Made by a program: the position numbers and the translations under genes
In this document: in pieces, positions 56,053 through 64,000 of the stretch
Numbering within the stretch: the stretch's first letter is position 1
How the letters are laid out: each line of letters opens with the position of its first letter
Source: Acinetobacter sp. ANC 3832
GTDB taxonomy: Bacteria > Pseudomonadota > Gammaproteobacteria > Pseudomonadales > Moraxellaceae
Length of the DNA stretch: 64,000 nt
Reading direction: 5' to 3'
NCBI RefSeq assembly: GCF_002135415.1
Contig: NZ_NEGJ01000005.1
Span: forward strand, 186,001-250,000
Notes under the pieces: model-generated
Seen by the model: the letters and a program-made list of their open reading frames with translations, nothing else
Told to the model about the DNA's origin: nothing
The model's database searches: none

Positions 56053-56653
56053 AGAGTTACTAAATAAATTAAAATATGGCTCATCACTTAAAATTCAACA
56101 ATCACTCGATGCAATCTATGAAGTATGTATAGAGCAACAGGAACGCGGAATTCAAGATTTTTCTGTGAGTACGATTGCTAATTTAGGATTTAACAGAGGA
56201 GTCCCTAAAGCGCAAAGCATCAGAAATAAGACTGGTGAAAAATATAGAGCACTGATTCAAAGCTTTATAGATGTTTCATCACAGAAACCTAAATTAGCTA
56301 AACCGTCCCAAACAGATAATGCATGGATAGAAGAAATTCAAAACCCCAAACATCAGCTGCTTGTACGTATTATGGCATCTGAGTTAAAAGAAGCTCAACA
56401 AATGATCCGTGAAATCATTCCACCCAAACAAAGGATTGATATTTATGATCATAAGAATATGATACCCGATGAATCTTTTAAGCTCTCTGATCAAGAGGTG
56501 CGAGCGTTACAATATTTACTTTCTGCAGATTTTCAAAAAAAATGGAATTTTAAACCTACTGAATATGGCGAACTTGTAGATGAGTCGAATAAGCCTGTTT
56601 TTAAAGTTTCAACATTAGATGCCTTACGCAAGGCTTTGGAGTATTTGTCTTGA
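56042..56653 (+). CDS. gmtX: Third trio protein, GmtX-like
   Basis: 203 residues from the ATG at 56042, inside the last codons of the preceding gene. It has no enzyme motif; the N-terminal half (FSVSTIANLGFNRGVPKAQSIRNKTGEKYRALI) looks like a DNA-binding helix-turn-helix, and a second helical segment ends the protein. Such a third ORF follows both recombinases in trio elements (compare TnpC of Tn554). Its last codon overlaps the TTG start of the following greB, tying them translationally. Confidence 0.7.
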   Translation: MNPEELLNKLKYGSSLKIQQSLDAIYEVCIEQQERGIQDFSVSTIANLGFNRGVPKAQSIRNKTGEKYRALIQSFIDVSSQKPKLAKPSQTDNAWIEEIQNPKHQLLVRIMASELKEAQQMIREIIPPKQRIDIYDHKNMIPDESFKLSDQEVRALQYLLSADFQKKWNFKPTEYGELVDESNKPVFKVSTLDALRKALEYLS

Positions 56654-57123
56654 ATCGTAAATTGCTAACAGCTGAGGGCTATCAACGCTTACAGGATGAG
56701 TTAAATGATTTAGTTCGTAAAGAACGCCCTGAAATTACAAAAATTGTTTCTTGGGCAGCTAGTCTAGGCGATCGTTCTGAAAACGCTGATTATATCTATA
56801 ATAAAAGAAAGTTACGTGAGATTGATCGTAGAATTAGGTACTTAACTAAACTTTTTGAAGTTGCACATAAAATTGAATATAGCCCTGAGCAAGATGGTAA
56901 AGCCTATTTCGGTGCTTGGGTTGAATTAGAAAATGATGAAAGTGAAACCATAAAATTTCGTATTGTAGGTGATGAAGAAATTTATGGTCATAAAGACTAT
57001 ATTTCACTCCAGTCACCTATAGCAAAGGCTTGTTTAGGTAAGTCTGTAAACGATGAGATAAATGTACATACACCTACTGGCAAGAAAACTTGGTATATCT
57101 GCCAAATTAACTATAATCAATAA
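56650..57123 (+). CDS. greB: Element-borne GreB, replacement copy
   Basis: 157 residues (E. coli GreB 158), complete: coiled coil with the acidic tip SLGDRSENADYIYNK at about 37-51, then the C-terminal domain with YFGAWVELEN and SPIAKACLGK. It rescues backtracked RNA polymerase. It starts with TTG, overlapping the gmtX stop (TTGA), so its translation depends on the trio operon. It is about half identical to the broken host GreB and its DNA around DYIYNK is recoded so that the target core TACCAAT is absent. Confidence 0.93.
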   Translation: MNRKLLTAEGYQRLQDELNDLVRKERPEITKIVSWAASLGDRSENADYIYNKRKLREIDRRIRYLTKLFEVAHKIEYSPEQDGKAYFGAWVELENDESETIKFRIVGDEEIYGHKDYISLQSPIAKACLGKSVNDEINVHTPTGKKTWYICQINYNQ

Positions 57124-57165
57124 ATGGTTATAGTCATCGTTAGCTTTCTACTCAAATATATACTT

Positions 57166-58860
57166 CTAGCATCTAACAATCTCAAAGTGCTCACTAAAAT
57201 TATGCTCATTTGCAACATCTAATGATGGTACTGAAATAAAGAGCCTGTTTTTAGCACGACTAATAGCAACGTAATTTATACGATGTTCTTCATTTATCAT
57301 TAAATTTGGATTTGTTATAAACTCAAGCTCATTTTCGCTTTTTAGGAATAAAACCACATTATCAAATTCATCTCCTTTTGACTTATGAATTGTTTTATTT
57401 AAACTTGTATCATCAGGAATATTTACACATATACTAATTTGATTATATATATGAGAGTCATACAGTTCTTTGGCTCCCCCTTTATGTAACTTAGCGATAG
57501 TAAGTCCAGAAAGTCTTCTTATAATTTCAATAAAGTGACTTAAGCTTTTATCTTTAAAACCATCATATTCTAATAATACATTCGACAAATAAGTTAATGA
57601 GAAAGCTAATGAAAAGATATGTGTTGGGAAAATCTTTGACAATTCTTTGCAGGAATCTTTAAATTTTTTTTCTCTCGCTAATTCAATAGCTTTAATATTA
57701 CAAGCCAAGATTTTTCTTCTTTCTAGATTACTATCTTCTACTAATCTATCAAATAGATTATTTACTAATGAAGTGCTATCAAGTTCAATTTTGAGTGCAT
57801 TAGAATCGATATTCAAACGAGAAAGACTACAGAAATCATCAATACCATAAGTATTTTTTATCGCATTAATTGTTTGATTTTGATTACCAATAATCAAAGA
57901 TGGTAGATCACATTCTATTTGTCTCACTGGTATTTGAGTAATGTCAGCTCTAACTCTATTTAATATGTTTATAATTTTAGAAGTGCTTCTATTATTTTTA
58001 TTCATTTTATAAAATTTAATGTCTGGTAAGCTAAAAGAATTGAATTGGGTATATACAGCTCCTTGAAACTCATAAATAGATTGTGCAGGGTCACCGATAG
58101 CTCCGATTACGGTCTCTGATTCTGCAATTTTTTTTATTATAGCAAGCTGAATAGGATTACAATCTTGAAACTCATCAATAAAAAAGTAGGGAAACTTAGC
58201 TCTAATTACTTCTAAAATATACGGAAATTTGGTAATTAATTGATAACTAAAAAATAAAACATCATCATGATGAATATCACCAAATTTCCAATGTTCTTGT
58301 CGATAATTGATATAGCTGGTTTTTTTTATAGATGCTTTTTCTTTGATCGAGCCTAAATATATTTTATTTGGAGGAAGCTTTAAAGACAAAGTACCATCTT
58401 GTTCAAATTGCCATTGAACATTATTTAGAGCTTGCTTGACCTTTTGTTCCTCACCATATAAATAAAATTGGCGAGTTGATTTTATCCAACCTTCGATTTT
58501 AGAGAATGAGTGAATAAGTTCATCATGTCCATCAAGTTTTGAATAATTTAGCCCATATTCATTGGCTATTAAAAAAGCATATGGTTTAATAATATGGCGA
58601 TACAAAAAACTATGAATTGTTGAAACATCTACTTGGGTTGCTGAAGTACCTAGCCTCGTCAAAATAGTTTCAACTGCGATATTAGTATAAGTAATACAGG
58701 CTATCTTTCGTATTTTACCAAGTCGAATTGAATGATGAAGTACATTTCTTATATGCTCAACTAACCAATGCGTTTTACCTGCTCCAGGGCCAGCACTTAC
58801 TTTAAAGTGATGTTCCGTATCCTGAAGTTTTGTATTTGAATCTATCTGTATTATTGGCAT
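57166..58860 (-). CDS. gajB: UvrD-like helicase, Gabija GajB-type
   Basis: 564 residues of superfamily 1. Walker A GPGAGKTHWLVEHI (about 23-36), motif Ia region CITYTNIAVETILTRLG, Walker B YFFIDEFQDCNPIQLAII (about 222-239), motif III GAIGDPAQSIYEFQGA, and C-terminal motif VI YVAISRAKNRLFIS. Gene order OLD then helicase, with a 10-bp overlap, is that of Gabija anti-phage systems and of class 2 OLD pairs. GajB senses nucleic acid ends produced by phage and activates GajA, according to work on other members. Confidence 0.85.
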   Translation of the reverse strand: MPIIQIDSNTKLQDTEHHFKVSAGPGAGKTHWLVEHIRNVLHHSIRLGKIRKIACITYTNIAVETILTRLGTSATQVDVSTIHSFLYRHIIKPYAFLIANEYGLNYSKLDGHDELIHSFSKIEGWIKSTRQFYLYGEEQKVKQALNNVQWQFEQDGTLSLKLPPNKIYLGSIKEKASIKKTSYINYRQEHWKFGDIHHDDVLFFSYQLITKFPYILEVIRAKFPYFFIDEFQDCNPIQLAIIKKIAESETVIGAIGDPAQSIYEFQGAVYTQFNSFSLPDIKFYKMNKNNRSTSKIINILNRVRADITQIPVRQIECDLPSLIIGNQNQTINAIKNTYGIDDFCSLSRLNIDSNALKIELDSTSLVNNLFDRLVEDSNLERRKILACNIKAIELAREKKFKDSCKELSKIFPTHIFSLAFSLTYLSNVLLEYDGFKDKSLSHFIEIIRRLSGLTIAKLHKGGAKELYDSHIYNQISICVNIPDDTSLNKTIHKSKGDEFDNVVLFLKSENELEFITNPNLMINEEHRINYVAISRAKNRLFISVPSLDVANEHNFSEHFEIVRC

Positions 58861-61070
58861 AAAAATTCAATTGCCTCCATTATGTATGTAGGAACAATAA
58901 AATCTTTAAAATCAGCTGTGCCTTTTTTTTCCAAGTTTTCTTCTAAAATTCTTGCTAGCTCTAAAGCATTCTCACCTTTACCAACGGAATTAAGATAACG
59001 TGAAGCTATGATAGCTTGAATTTTATTATCATTTGTCCATTCTGGTTTTGTATTAGCACGTATACTAGCAATAATGCGCTTGTTTTCAGTACTTCTGACT
59101 TTCAAAAGAGCAATAATTTCATCAAGGGTCTTGTTTTCTTTATGTGCTACCATCAATTTTTTAATTTCATTTTGGTTTGACATAAAATCATTGACTAAAA
59201 ATTCTGCCTTAGGATTAGCTCTTAGTAATTCGTACTCTAATGTCTTGCCAAATATTTTATCAGGAATGAAAAATGAAATATTTGGATGATCATCATAATC
59301 GGGATAGGTATTTTGATCGTATTGGTAATCATCATTATCAGATCCGTATTCGAATGGGTAGCAAACTTTAAAACTAGACTTTTCAGCAGTGTCAGCAGTG
59401 TCAGCAGTGTCAGCAGTGTCAGCAGTGTCAGCAGTGTCAGCAGTGTCAGCAGTGTCAGCAGTGTCAGCAGTGTCAGCAGTGTCAGCAGTGTCAGCAGTGT
59501 CAGCAGTGTCAGCAGTGTCAGCAGTGTCAGCAGTGTCAGCAGTTTTTATCTTTTTTCTTACAGGATCAATGTCTGTAATGCATGCGATTCTCTTATAAAT
59601 TGTTTTTGGTTTATTACTATCAAATAAATGGAGAAAATGTGTGAAGTATCGCCCACCAACATTTACCACAGCAACATGATGATCTTCTAAAGATTTACCC
59701 AAATATCTAGCAAAAATGGACATTAATAACTGTTCAGCAATACCTTCTACAAACAAAATTTTCTGTGCAAATAAAATGTCTGATTTCGTAGCATCAAGAA
59801 ACCTTTGTACATATCTCTTACTCTTTCCATTACTAGGAAAAATCTTATCAGGGTAGCTAACTTTTGTATCTTCTACTTGTTTATACAAACAAATAATTTC
59901 TGAAAGTGAAACCGCAGATGTAATATGGGTAGAATGTGAAGTTACGAAAATTTGTCGTACTTTTCCTTCTTTTTTATTCTTCTTTAAAAATTGTAGAAAC
60001 TTATATTGCATTGCTGGATGGAGATGGGCTTCAGGCTCTTCAATAACTAATGCTGAAAATACTTTTGCATTATCACCCATATACTTTCCGTCAGAATTTA
60101 CTTGCATTTTTGCAAGCAATAAAGACATGAAAATCAGATTATTATAACCCAAACCATTATGAGTTGCTGGTATTTTAATCCCTGTTTCATATTCAATAAT
60201 TAATCTTAGAAAAGAAAACATTTCTATATCTGAAATATTCCCTTCAAAATTAGGTTTAGCCTTATTAAATGAAGCTCCTGTTCCATCAGCATAAGATAAT
60301 ATTTGTTCTTTCCCTAATTCCATACGCTTTTGAATAGAATCAATTACTGGTTCAATGTCTGATAAAAATTTATTTTTTCGTGTTTTAATTTCTGTAATTT
60401 TATTTTCTTCAGATTTTATGGAATCACTTTTAATGTCATAGTCCATAAAGAAATCAAATACATTTTTTAATAATGTATTTTTCCCTGTTAGCATATCCCT
60501 TTCTACATCTCGGATCGCATCTAAGAATTGAAAATCAAATTTGCTGAGTGATTCCCCATCTGCTATAGCACGATTAGCAATCTCGCCACCGTAAATTTTA
60601 TAAGAATAAAGTCGTATAAATTCATTTTTTATTGTTTTCCATGCAGTATTTCGACAATTTTCCTGAGTTTCATCAATTTCTGACATGGCTAAGATATATT
60701 TAGGAACTTCTTTTTCTGGAAGAAAAAATTCATAAGTTAATTTAGCCTCAAAATCAGATTCTAGCTTAGTCAGCCAATTTGCAACCATAGCTAAGTCATC
60801 TGGTAATGAATCACATCCTTTTTTTAAAGTGACTTGAATACTTATCTTCGGGGGGGATATCTTTAGCTCTGAAAATTCAATATTTTTATTAAAGTCATCT
60901 ACTTCCAATCTTTTATTTTTATCAGGATTTACAACTAATGAAAGAGCTGTCAATAAATTAGTTTTTCCAGCATTGTTATGACCAATTATTACATTTACAC
61001 CTTCATTAAAACTTATTTCTTGATGTTTAAAATTACGAAAATTCTCTATTTCAATCTTTGATATAAACAT
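58851..61070 (-). CDS. gajA: OLD-family ATPase-TOPRIM nuclease, Gabija GajA-type
   Basis: 739 residues. N-terminal ABC-type ATPase: Walker A VIIGHNNAGKTNLLTALS (about 27-44), Walker B ALVIEEPEAHLHPAMQ, H-loop FVTSHSTHITSAV. C-terminal TOPRIM nuclease: ILFVEGIAEQLLMS with the metal-binding Glu, and IACITDIDP with the DxD. Between the DxD and SSFKVCYPFEYG is a run of the tripeptide Thr-Ala-Asp repeated 17 times and once as Thr-Ala-Glu (about residues 510-562), absent from normal GajA. The whole is longer than usual Gabija GajA (about 580). Confidence 0.85.
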   Translation of the reverse strand: MFISKIEIENFRNFKHQEISFNEGVNVIIGHNNAGKTNLLTALSLVVNPDKNKRLEVDDFNKNIEFSELKISPPKISIQVTLKKGCDSLPDDLAMVANWLTKLESDFEAKLTYEFFLPEKEVPKYILAMSEIDETQENCRNTAWKTIKNEFIRLYSYKIYGGEIANRAIADGESLSKFDFQFLDAIRDVERDMLTGKNTLLKNVFDFFMDYDIKSDSIKSEENKITEIKTRKNKFLSDIEPVIDSIQKRMELGKEQILSYADGTGASFNKAKPNFEGNISDIEMFSFLRLIIEYETGIKIPATHNGLGYNNLIFMSLLLAKMQVNSDGKYMGDNAKVFSALVIEEPEAHLHPAMQYKFLQFLKKNKKEGKVRQIFVTSHSTHITSAVSLSEIICLYKQVEDTKVSYPDKIFPSNGKSKRYVQRFLDATKSDILFAQKILFVEGIAEQLLMSIFARYLGKSLEDHHVAVVNVGGRYFTHFLHLFDSNKPKTIYKRIACITDIDPVRKKIKTADTADTADTADTADTADTADTADTADTADTADTADTADTADTADTADTADTAEKSSFKVCYPFEYGSDNDDYQYDQNTYPDYDDHPNISFFIPDKIFGKTLEYELLRANPKAEFLVNDFMSNQNEIKKLMVAHKENKTLDEIIALLKVRSTENKRIIASIRANTKPEWTNDNKIQAIIASRYLNSVGKGENALELARILEENLEKKGTADFKDFIVPTYIMEAIEFLCQ
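59383..59543. repeat. 9-bp tandem repeat inside gajA (18 units)
   Basis: TCAGCAGTG repeated 17 times exactly, then one unit with a changed last base. The unit is nine bases, so gain or loss of units keeps the reading frame. Translated on the gene strand it gives Thr-Ala-Asp repeats. Confidence 0.97.
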
Positions 61071-61164
61071 TTATCCCTCACCCAAAAAATTATTTTAAAG
61101 TCTACTCTCAAGTATTTTGAATTAAATAAGACAACACTTAATAGTGTTTTCTTATTTAACAATT

Positions 61165-61986
61165 TTAATTTGTTAATAAAATCTGATTAATCTGCTGTTC
61201 CAAACTACGTCCAAAATCATCTTGCTTTTTAGCCATCAAAAACTGACGTTTACCTTGACTGTCCTTAGCCCATTGCTTACCGATAACATTCTTCACACGA
61301 GCATCATCCGCAATACCTAAATACCCACCTTTGTACTCCAAAACAAAAATAGTACCATCAATTAATTCAGCTATAAAGTCAGGATAAAAATAGTCTTTTT
61401 CCGTTGGCAACCAAAAAGAATATTGTTGTTGCTTAGGAATATTACGAACCCAATATTTTACTTTAGGGTGTAAGTCTAATAACTGAGCACATTGGAACTC
61501 TTCAGAAATTTTATCACTATCAGTTTTTTCTCTTAAGTCGTCAATTTGAGCATAAAAATGCTTCTTAAAGTTAAAGCTTCCACGATAAGGTTTTTTAACA
61601 GGGTACATACCACGCGTAAATTCAAAACTATTCTCAAGTTTTTGTTCAATTGCTACTTGTAACTGGTTAAATAAATCACCCTAAAATGCTTTTTTACGAG
61701 CAAGCTCGAATAAACGATCCAATTCATTTGAGACAGCAAGTGATAATTAGAACTGAGCTCGATGCAACTGAGTTAGAGTAAAATTTCGTACATTCAGCAA
61801 ATAACTGATTAGCTTTCTTAGGTAAGCCCATAATTGGATTTGTGTTAAACCTTGACGTCTTACTTTACGATCAAGCCAATTTATTAAATCATTTTCAGTG
61901 ATGAGTGTTGGCATGTCAGAAAATTGGATTTGCTGACTACCTAATTGTCCATAATTGAGTCGCTGTTTCTTCAGCTTGGTTTCGGT
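61165..61986 (-). pseudogene. Decayed C-terminal part of a type III restriction (Res-like) enzyme
   Basis: One frame runs from about 61986 to 61165 with a TAA at 61747-61749 and a TAG at 61681-61683; both read as Gln codons with one C-to-T change. The part after 61608 is still open (147 residues). The PD-(D/E)xK motif FYPDFIAELIDGTIFVLEYKGGYLG with the catalytic Glu-x-Lys identifies the nuclease domain at the C-terminus of Res/DEAD-type helicases. The helicase part and the Mod partner are gone, so it is inactive. Confidence 0.75.
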
Positions 61987-62072
61987 TCACTCAATCTAAT
62001 AGTGGCATAACAATACTGAATGTAAGATAAAAATTGGCTGTATTTTATCAAATAACAGTAAGCGAAAGAAAA

Positions 62073-63380
62073 TTAGTTATGGCTTGCTTTTTGCTCATAA
62101 TTATTCATATCAATTTCAATTGAATCACTCCATAATGCCAATATCTCATTACTTGTATATTTTTCCCACTTTTCATAATTTCCAATAATATGTGCACTAA
62201 TAAATAATTCTACTTCTGAATAAGTCCAATTTTCTGGAAGAAGACGAGCGTATTTAGGTTTTTCATTGTTTTTCTCTAATTTATCTAGATAACTTGCTAT
62301 TTTATTAGCATAAATATTTTCTTTTATGAAATTAGCATTACTTACTGAGGAATTACTTAAATCATATAATTTTGATGCAGTCATATTTGCTTGGTATAAA
62401 AGTAAGCTATAGATATGTTGTAAATCATATTTTTTGATCATTCTGACTAAATTGTGTTCAAATGCATTATTCTTTTTAATAGGAATATTACGTTTTTCAC
62501 AAATAAGTTCAATTAAAGCATATACTTCTTTTAACCTATTGTCCAAAACAAATTTCTCAATTTCTTTTAAATCAGATATATTTACGCAAGAATTTTTTAT
62601 TTCTAAGAATAATTTTTCTATCCACTCTTCTACAGTTTTATATATTTGAGGTATCGAAACTTTAAATTTTCTATGAAAGTCAATTTTTAGATAGGTTTGA
62701 ACTACATCTTTAGATGCAATATCTATCAATTCACTATGAAACCAATTAAAAGTTCTTAGTTTATTCTGAGCATTAACTCCTTCAATACATTCTTGTATTT
62801 GGTAGATATATCCCTTGTCTATGATTTTTTTTAGAATATATTCAACTCCGTTTGCTTCAACGTCTTTGAATGAGTTCCAAGTTGAATTCTCAACTACACC
62901 AGAATAATATTTTCCCTCATTTACCAGTAAAACATATAAAAATATTTTTTCTAAGTATGTTAAAGGTTGAGTTGGTTCTTGAATTTTAGCTTCTTGAAAA
63001 GTACTCAAAATATTCTCAAAATTGAAAAGAACCTCACTAATTTCAGTTTTTATTATCTCATTTTTGCATTCCTGACAATTTAGCTTTCCTCCCGTATGAA
63101 ACCATCTATCAAAATTAATTTTGTTTCTTAAATGTATTTTAAAAATTTTATTACATTTTCCACAATCCAGTATTTTTCTACACGTTAAATAGCCACTTTT
63201 TTTAAGAATTTTTTCTAACCTATCAGTTGTCCTGAAGTTGTGTTTAATTAAAAGATCTTTAACTGTATGAGTAAATTTACGTTTAGTGATATCTGAGAAT
63301 TCCCAATAGTCATATAACAGATTTCTATTAGAATCCTCACAATCTAAGTTTTCAATTATCTCGAAATTTTCCTCTTTCAT
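62073..63380 (-). CDS. Unknown Cys-rich protein of the element
   Basis: 435 residues, AT-rich. The N-terminal quarter has four CxxC-type cysteines: CRKILDCGKCNKIF and, after 24 residues, LNCQECKNEI, most likely one zinc site (about 68-109). The rest is helical, with many Lys, Glu, Asn and Tyr, and shows no familiar enzyme motif. It lies by itself near the right end, pointing inward. Its place next to the defence genes suggests a role in defence or in element control, but nothing shows which. Confidence 0.55.
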   Translation of the reverse strand: MKEENFEIIENLDCEDSNRNLLYDYWEFSDITKRKFTHTVKDLLIKHNFRTTDRLEKILKKSGYLTCRKILDCGKCNKIFKIHLRNKINFDRWFHTGGKLNCQECKNEIIKTEISEVLFNFENILSTFQEAKIQEPTQPLTYLEKIFLYVLLVNEGKYYSGVVENSTWNSFKDVEANGVEYILKKIIDKGYIYQIQECIEGVNAQNKLRTFNWFHSELIDIASKDVVQTYLKIDFHRKFKVSIPQIYKTVEEWIEKLFLEIKNSCVNISDLKEIEKFVLDNRLKEVYALIELICEKRNIPIKKNNAFEHNLVRMIKKYDLQHIYSLLLYQANMTASKLYDLSNSSVSNANFIKENIYANKIASYLDKLEKNNEKPKYARLLPENWTYSEVELFISAHIIGNYEKWEKYTSNEILALWSDSIEIDMNNYEQKASHN

Positions 63381-63559
63381 TTTGATCGTTTCTAAGTAAA
63401 TTAAATTTAATTGTCATGCAATTGTTAATCAAACAACTATAAAATATTTACAAATTGTCATTTCAAATTTTTTAAAAAATATAGTATATCCATATAGTAT
63501 AATTACTATAATTAACATTATGTTATTTATAATTTATTTTTCTAATAGTATAAAAATAA

Positions 63560-63567
63560 GGGTTATA
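63560..63567 (-). repeat. Right inverted end of the greB element
   Basis: TATAACCC read inward from the right end, matching 51861-51868 read inward from the left end. Beyond these eight bases the two ends differ, apart from a shared AT-rich character. Confidence 0.8.
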
Positions 63568-63715
63568 ATTGGTAATCTGCATTTTCACTACGATCTCCAA
63601 GACTCGCAGCCCAGTTCACTTTGCGGGTAATTTCAGGACGCTCTTCACGCCATAAGTGTTGTAATTCAGCAACCAATTTATCATGCCCTGAACGTGTAAT
63701 TAAGTTAGATTTCAT
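63563..63715 (-). pseudogene. greB: 5' half of host greB, cut by the element
   Basis: From the ATG at 63715 the frame encodes MKSNLITRSGHDKLVAELQH...SLGDRSENADYQ, the first 49 residues of the GreB coiled coil, then one Leu and a TAA contributed by the element. The truncated peptide would be half a coiled coil. The native promoter is presumably still upstream. See the 3' half at 51515-51859. Confidence 0.95.
63568..63574. repeat. Right 7-bp direct repeat of the greB element
   Basis: ATTGGTA, the partner of 51853-51859. Only one copy would exist in an empty greB. Confidence 0.9.
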
Positions 63716-64000
63716 GATTGGAACCATATTAAACAATAGATAAAATTACAAACAAAAGCAGAAAATATGTATTTCTTACATATTAAAATATTATAAAACT
63801 TTTTCACCAGTTAAATCAGATCATTATGTTACATATCAATAATATTTTTCGTACAAAATTTGACAATGTTAAATTACATCTTTATTATTCGCTCATGTTT
63901 TAGCTTGTACGTTTTTTAATCTTTGTAGTTTTTCTACATAATTGTTTTATTCCCATATGTCATTTTGAATGACGTCCATGACTGCCCACCCTTATTGAAT
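63716..64000. other. Host flank upstream of greB
   Basis: AT-rich, and holds the native greB promoter. No complete gene is visible. On the minus strand a frame comes in from the window edge and ends at a TAG near 63935 (about 20 codons, ...SWTSFKMTYGNKTIM); it may be the end of a neighbouring gene or chance. Confidence 0.3.

Larger units (their letters stand above)
51860..63567. mobile_element. 11.7-kb recombinase-trio element inserted in greB
   Basis: The ends are fixed by three facts: the two halves of greB, the 7-bp repeats ATTGGTA on both sides, and the inverted ends TATAACCC (51861-51868, inward; 63560-63567, inward from the right). Content: two tyrosine recombinases and a small partner, a second greB, a Gabija-like pair, a decayed type III restriction gene and an unknown gene. 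No conjugation or replication genes are seen. The trio resembles the published Gamma-Mobile-Trio islands of gammaproteobacteria, judged from memory of size, order and type. Confidence 0.92.

Noticed and set aside
59383..59543. Possible CRISPR or iteron array
   Set aside because: The 9-bp units are directly adjacent with no spacers, inside a coding sequence.
59286..59627. Open frames on the + strand across the 9-bp repeat (Ser-Val-Ser or Ala-Val-Ser repeats)
   Set aside because: A frame-neutral 9-bp repeat leaves every frame open; these are shadows of the gajA gene on the other strand, which has the domains.
61132..61149. AACACT/AGTGTT palindrome as an operator of gajA
   Set aside because: It lies between the decayed restriction gene and gajA and fits equally a weak terminator; no evidence for an operator.

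Overview
The window is chromosomal DNA of a gammaproteobacterium, almost certainly Acinetobacter (Moraxellaceae). The case rests on low GC, on house-keeping proteins of that type (prs, a short rplY, pth, panD, a 630-residue RpoD, lipB, trmL), on Acinetobacter-style fusions (MoaC-MoaB, NirD-FAD oxidoreductase, betaine-binding-permease) and on an IS17-like IS5-family element. The species cannot be told from the sequence alone.

1-22.8 kb is ordinary core genome: prs (cut by the window edge), rplY, pth, panD; a two-gene membrane operon (DUF2157/DUF4401 plus GDYXXLXY protein); ribB behind an FMN riboswitch; trhO; rpoD; a DUF493 protein; a CDGSH iron-sulfur protein; lipB; an SCP2-like protein and an iron-dependent alcohol dehydrogenase; an amino-acid permease; a flavodoxin-like protein divergent from its likely HxlR regulator around an 18-bp perfect palindrome; and a betaine-type ABC transporter.

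23.3-42.7 kb is a complete nitrate-assimilation and molybdenum-cofactor block. Reading against the + strand are a nitrate transporter, nirB, a NirD-FAD fusion, nasA, mobA, moaA, moaD, moaE, moaCB, moeA, modA, modB, modC and cysG. Transport of nitrate and molybdate, cofactor synthesis, siroheme synthesis and both reductases thus sit side by side. Divergent nasT-nasS encode an RNA-binding ANTAR regulator and its nitrate sensor. Both directions carry sigma-54-type promoters (GG-N10-GC), and the transporter leader has two hexaloop hairpins of the ANTAR-target type.

42.7-51.3 kb is accessory DNA: small unknown genes broken by an IS17-like element with no target duplication, then a phage/plasmid-type recombination module (Gp3-like Cys-rich protein, YqaJ exonuclease, DUF932 protein), two exported proteins, and an unusual roughly 250-nt structured RNA candidate (pseudoknot, UUCG tetraloop) just upstream of a 33-codon ORF. 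A tRNA-Ser(UGA) gene follows.

51.5-63.7 kb is the most striking part: host greB is cut in two, at the tip of the GreB coiled coil, by an 11.7-kb element with 7-bp direct repeats (ATTGGTA) and short inverted ends (TATAACCC). The element carries two tyrosine recombinases and a third small protein in overlapping order (resembling the Gamma-Mobile-Trio), then a complete, diverged, translationally coupled greB that can replace the gene it destroys and lacks the target core. Its cargo is a Gabija-like OLD nuclease/UvrD helicase pair, with a TAD tripeptide repeat inside the nuclease domain, a decayed type III restriction fragment and an unknown Cys-rich protein.
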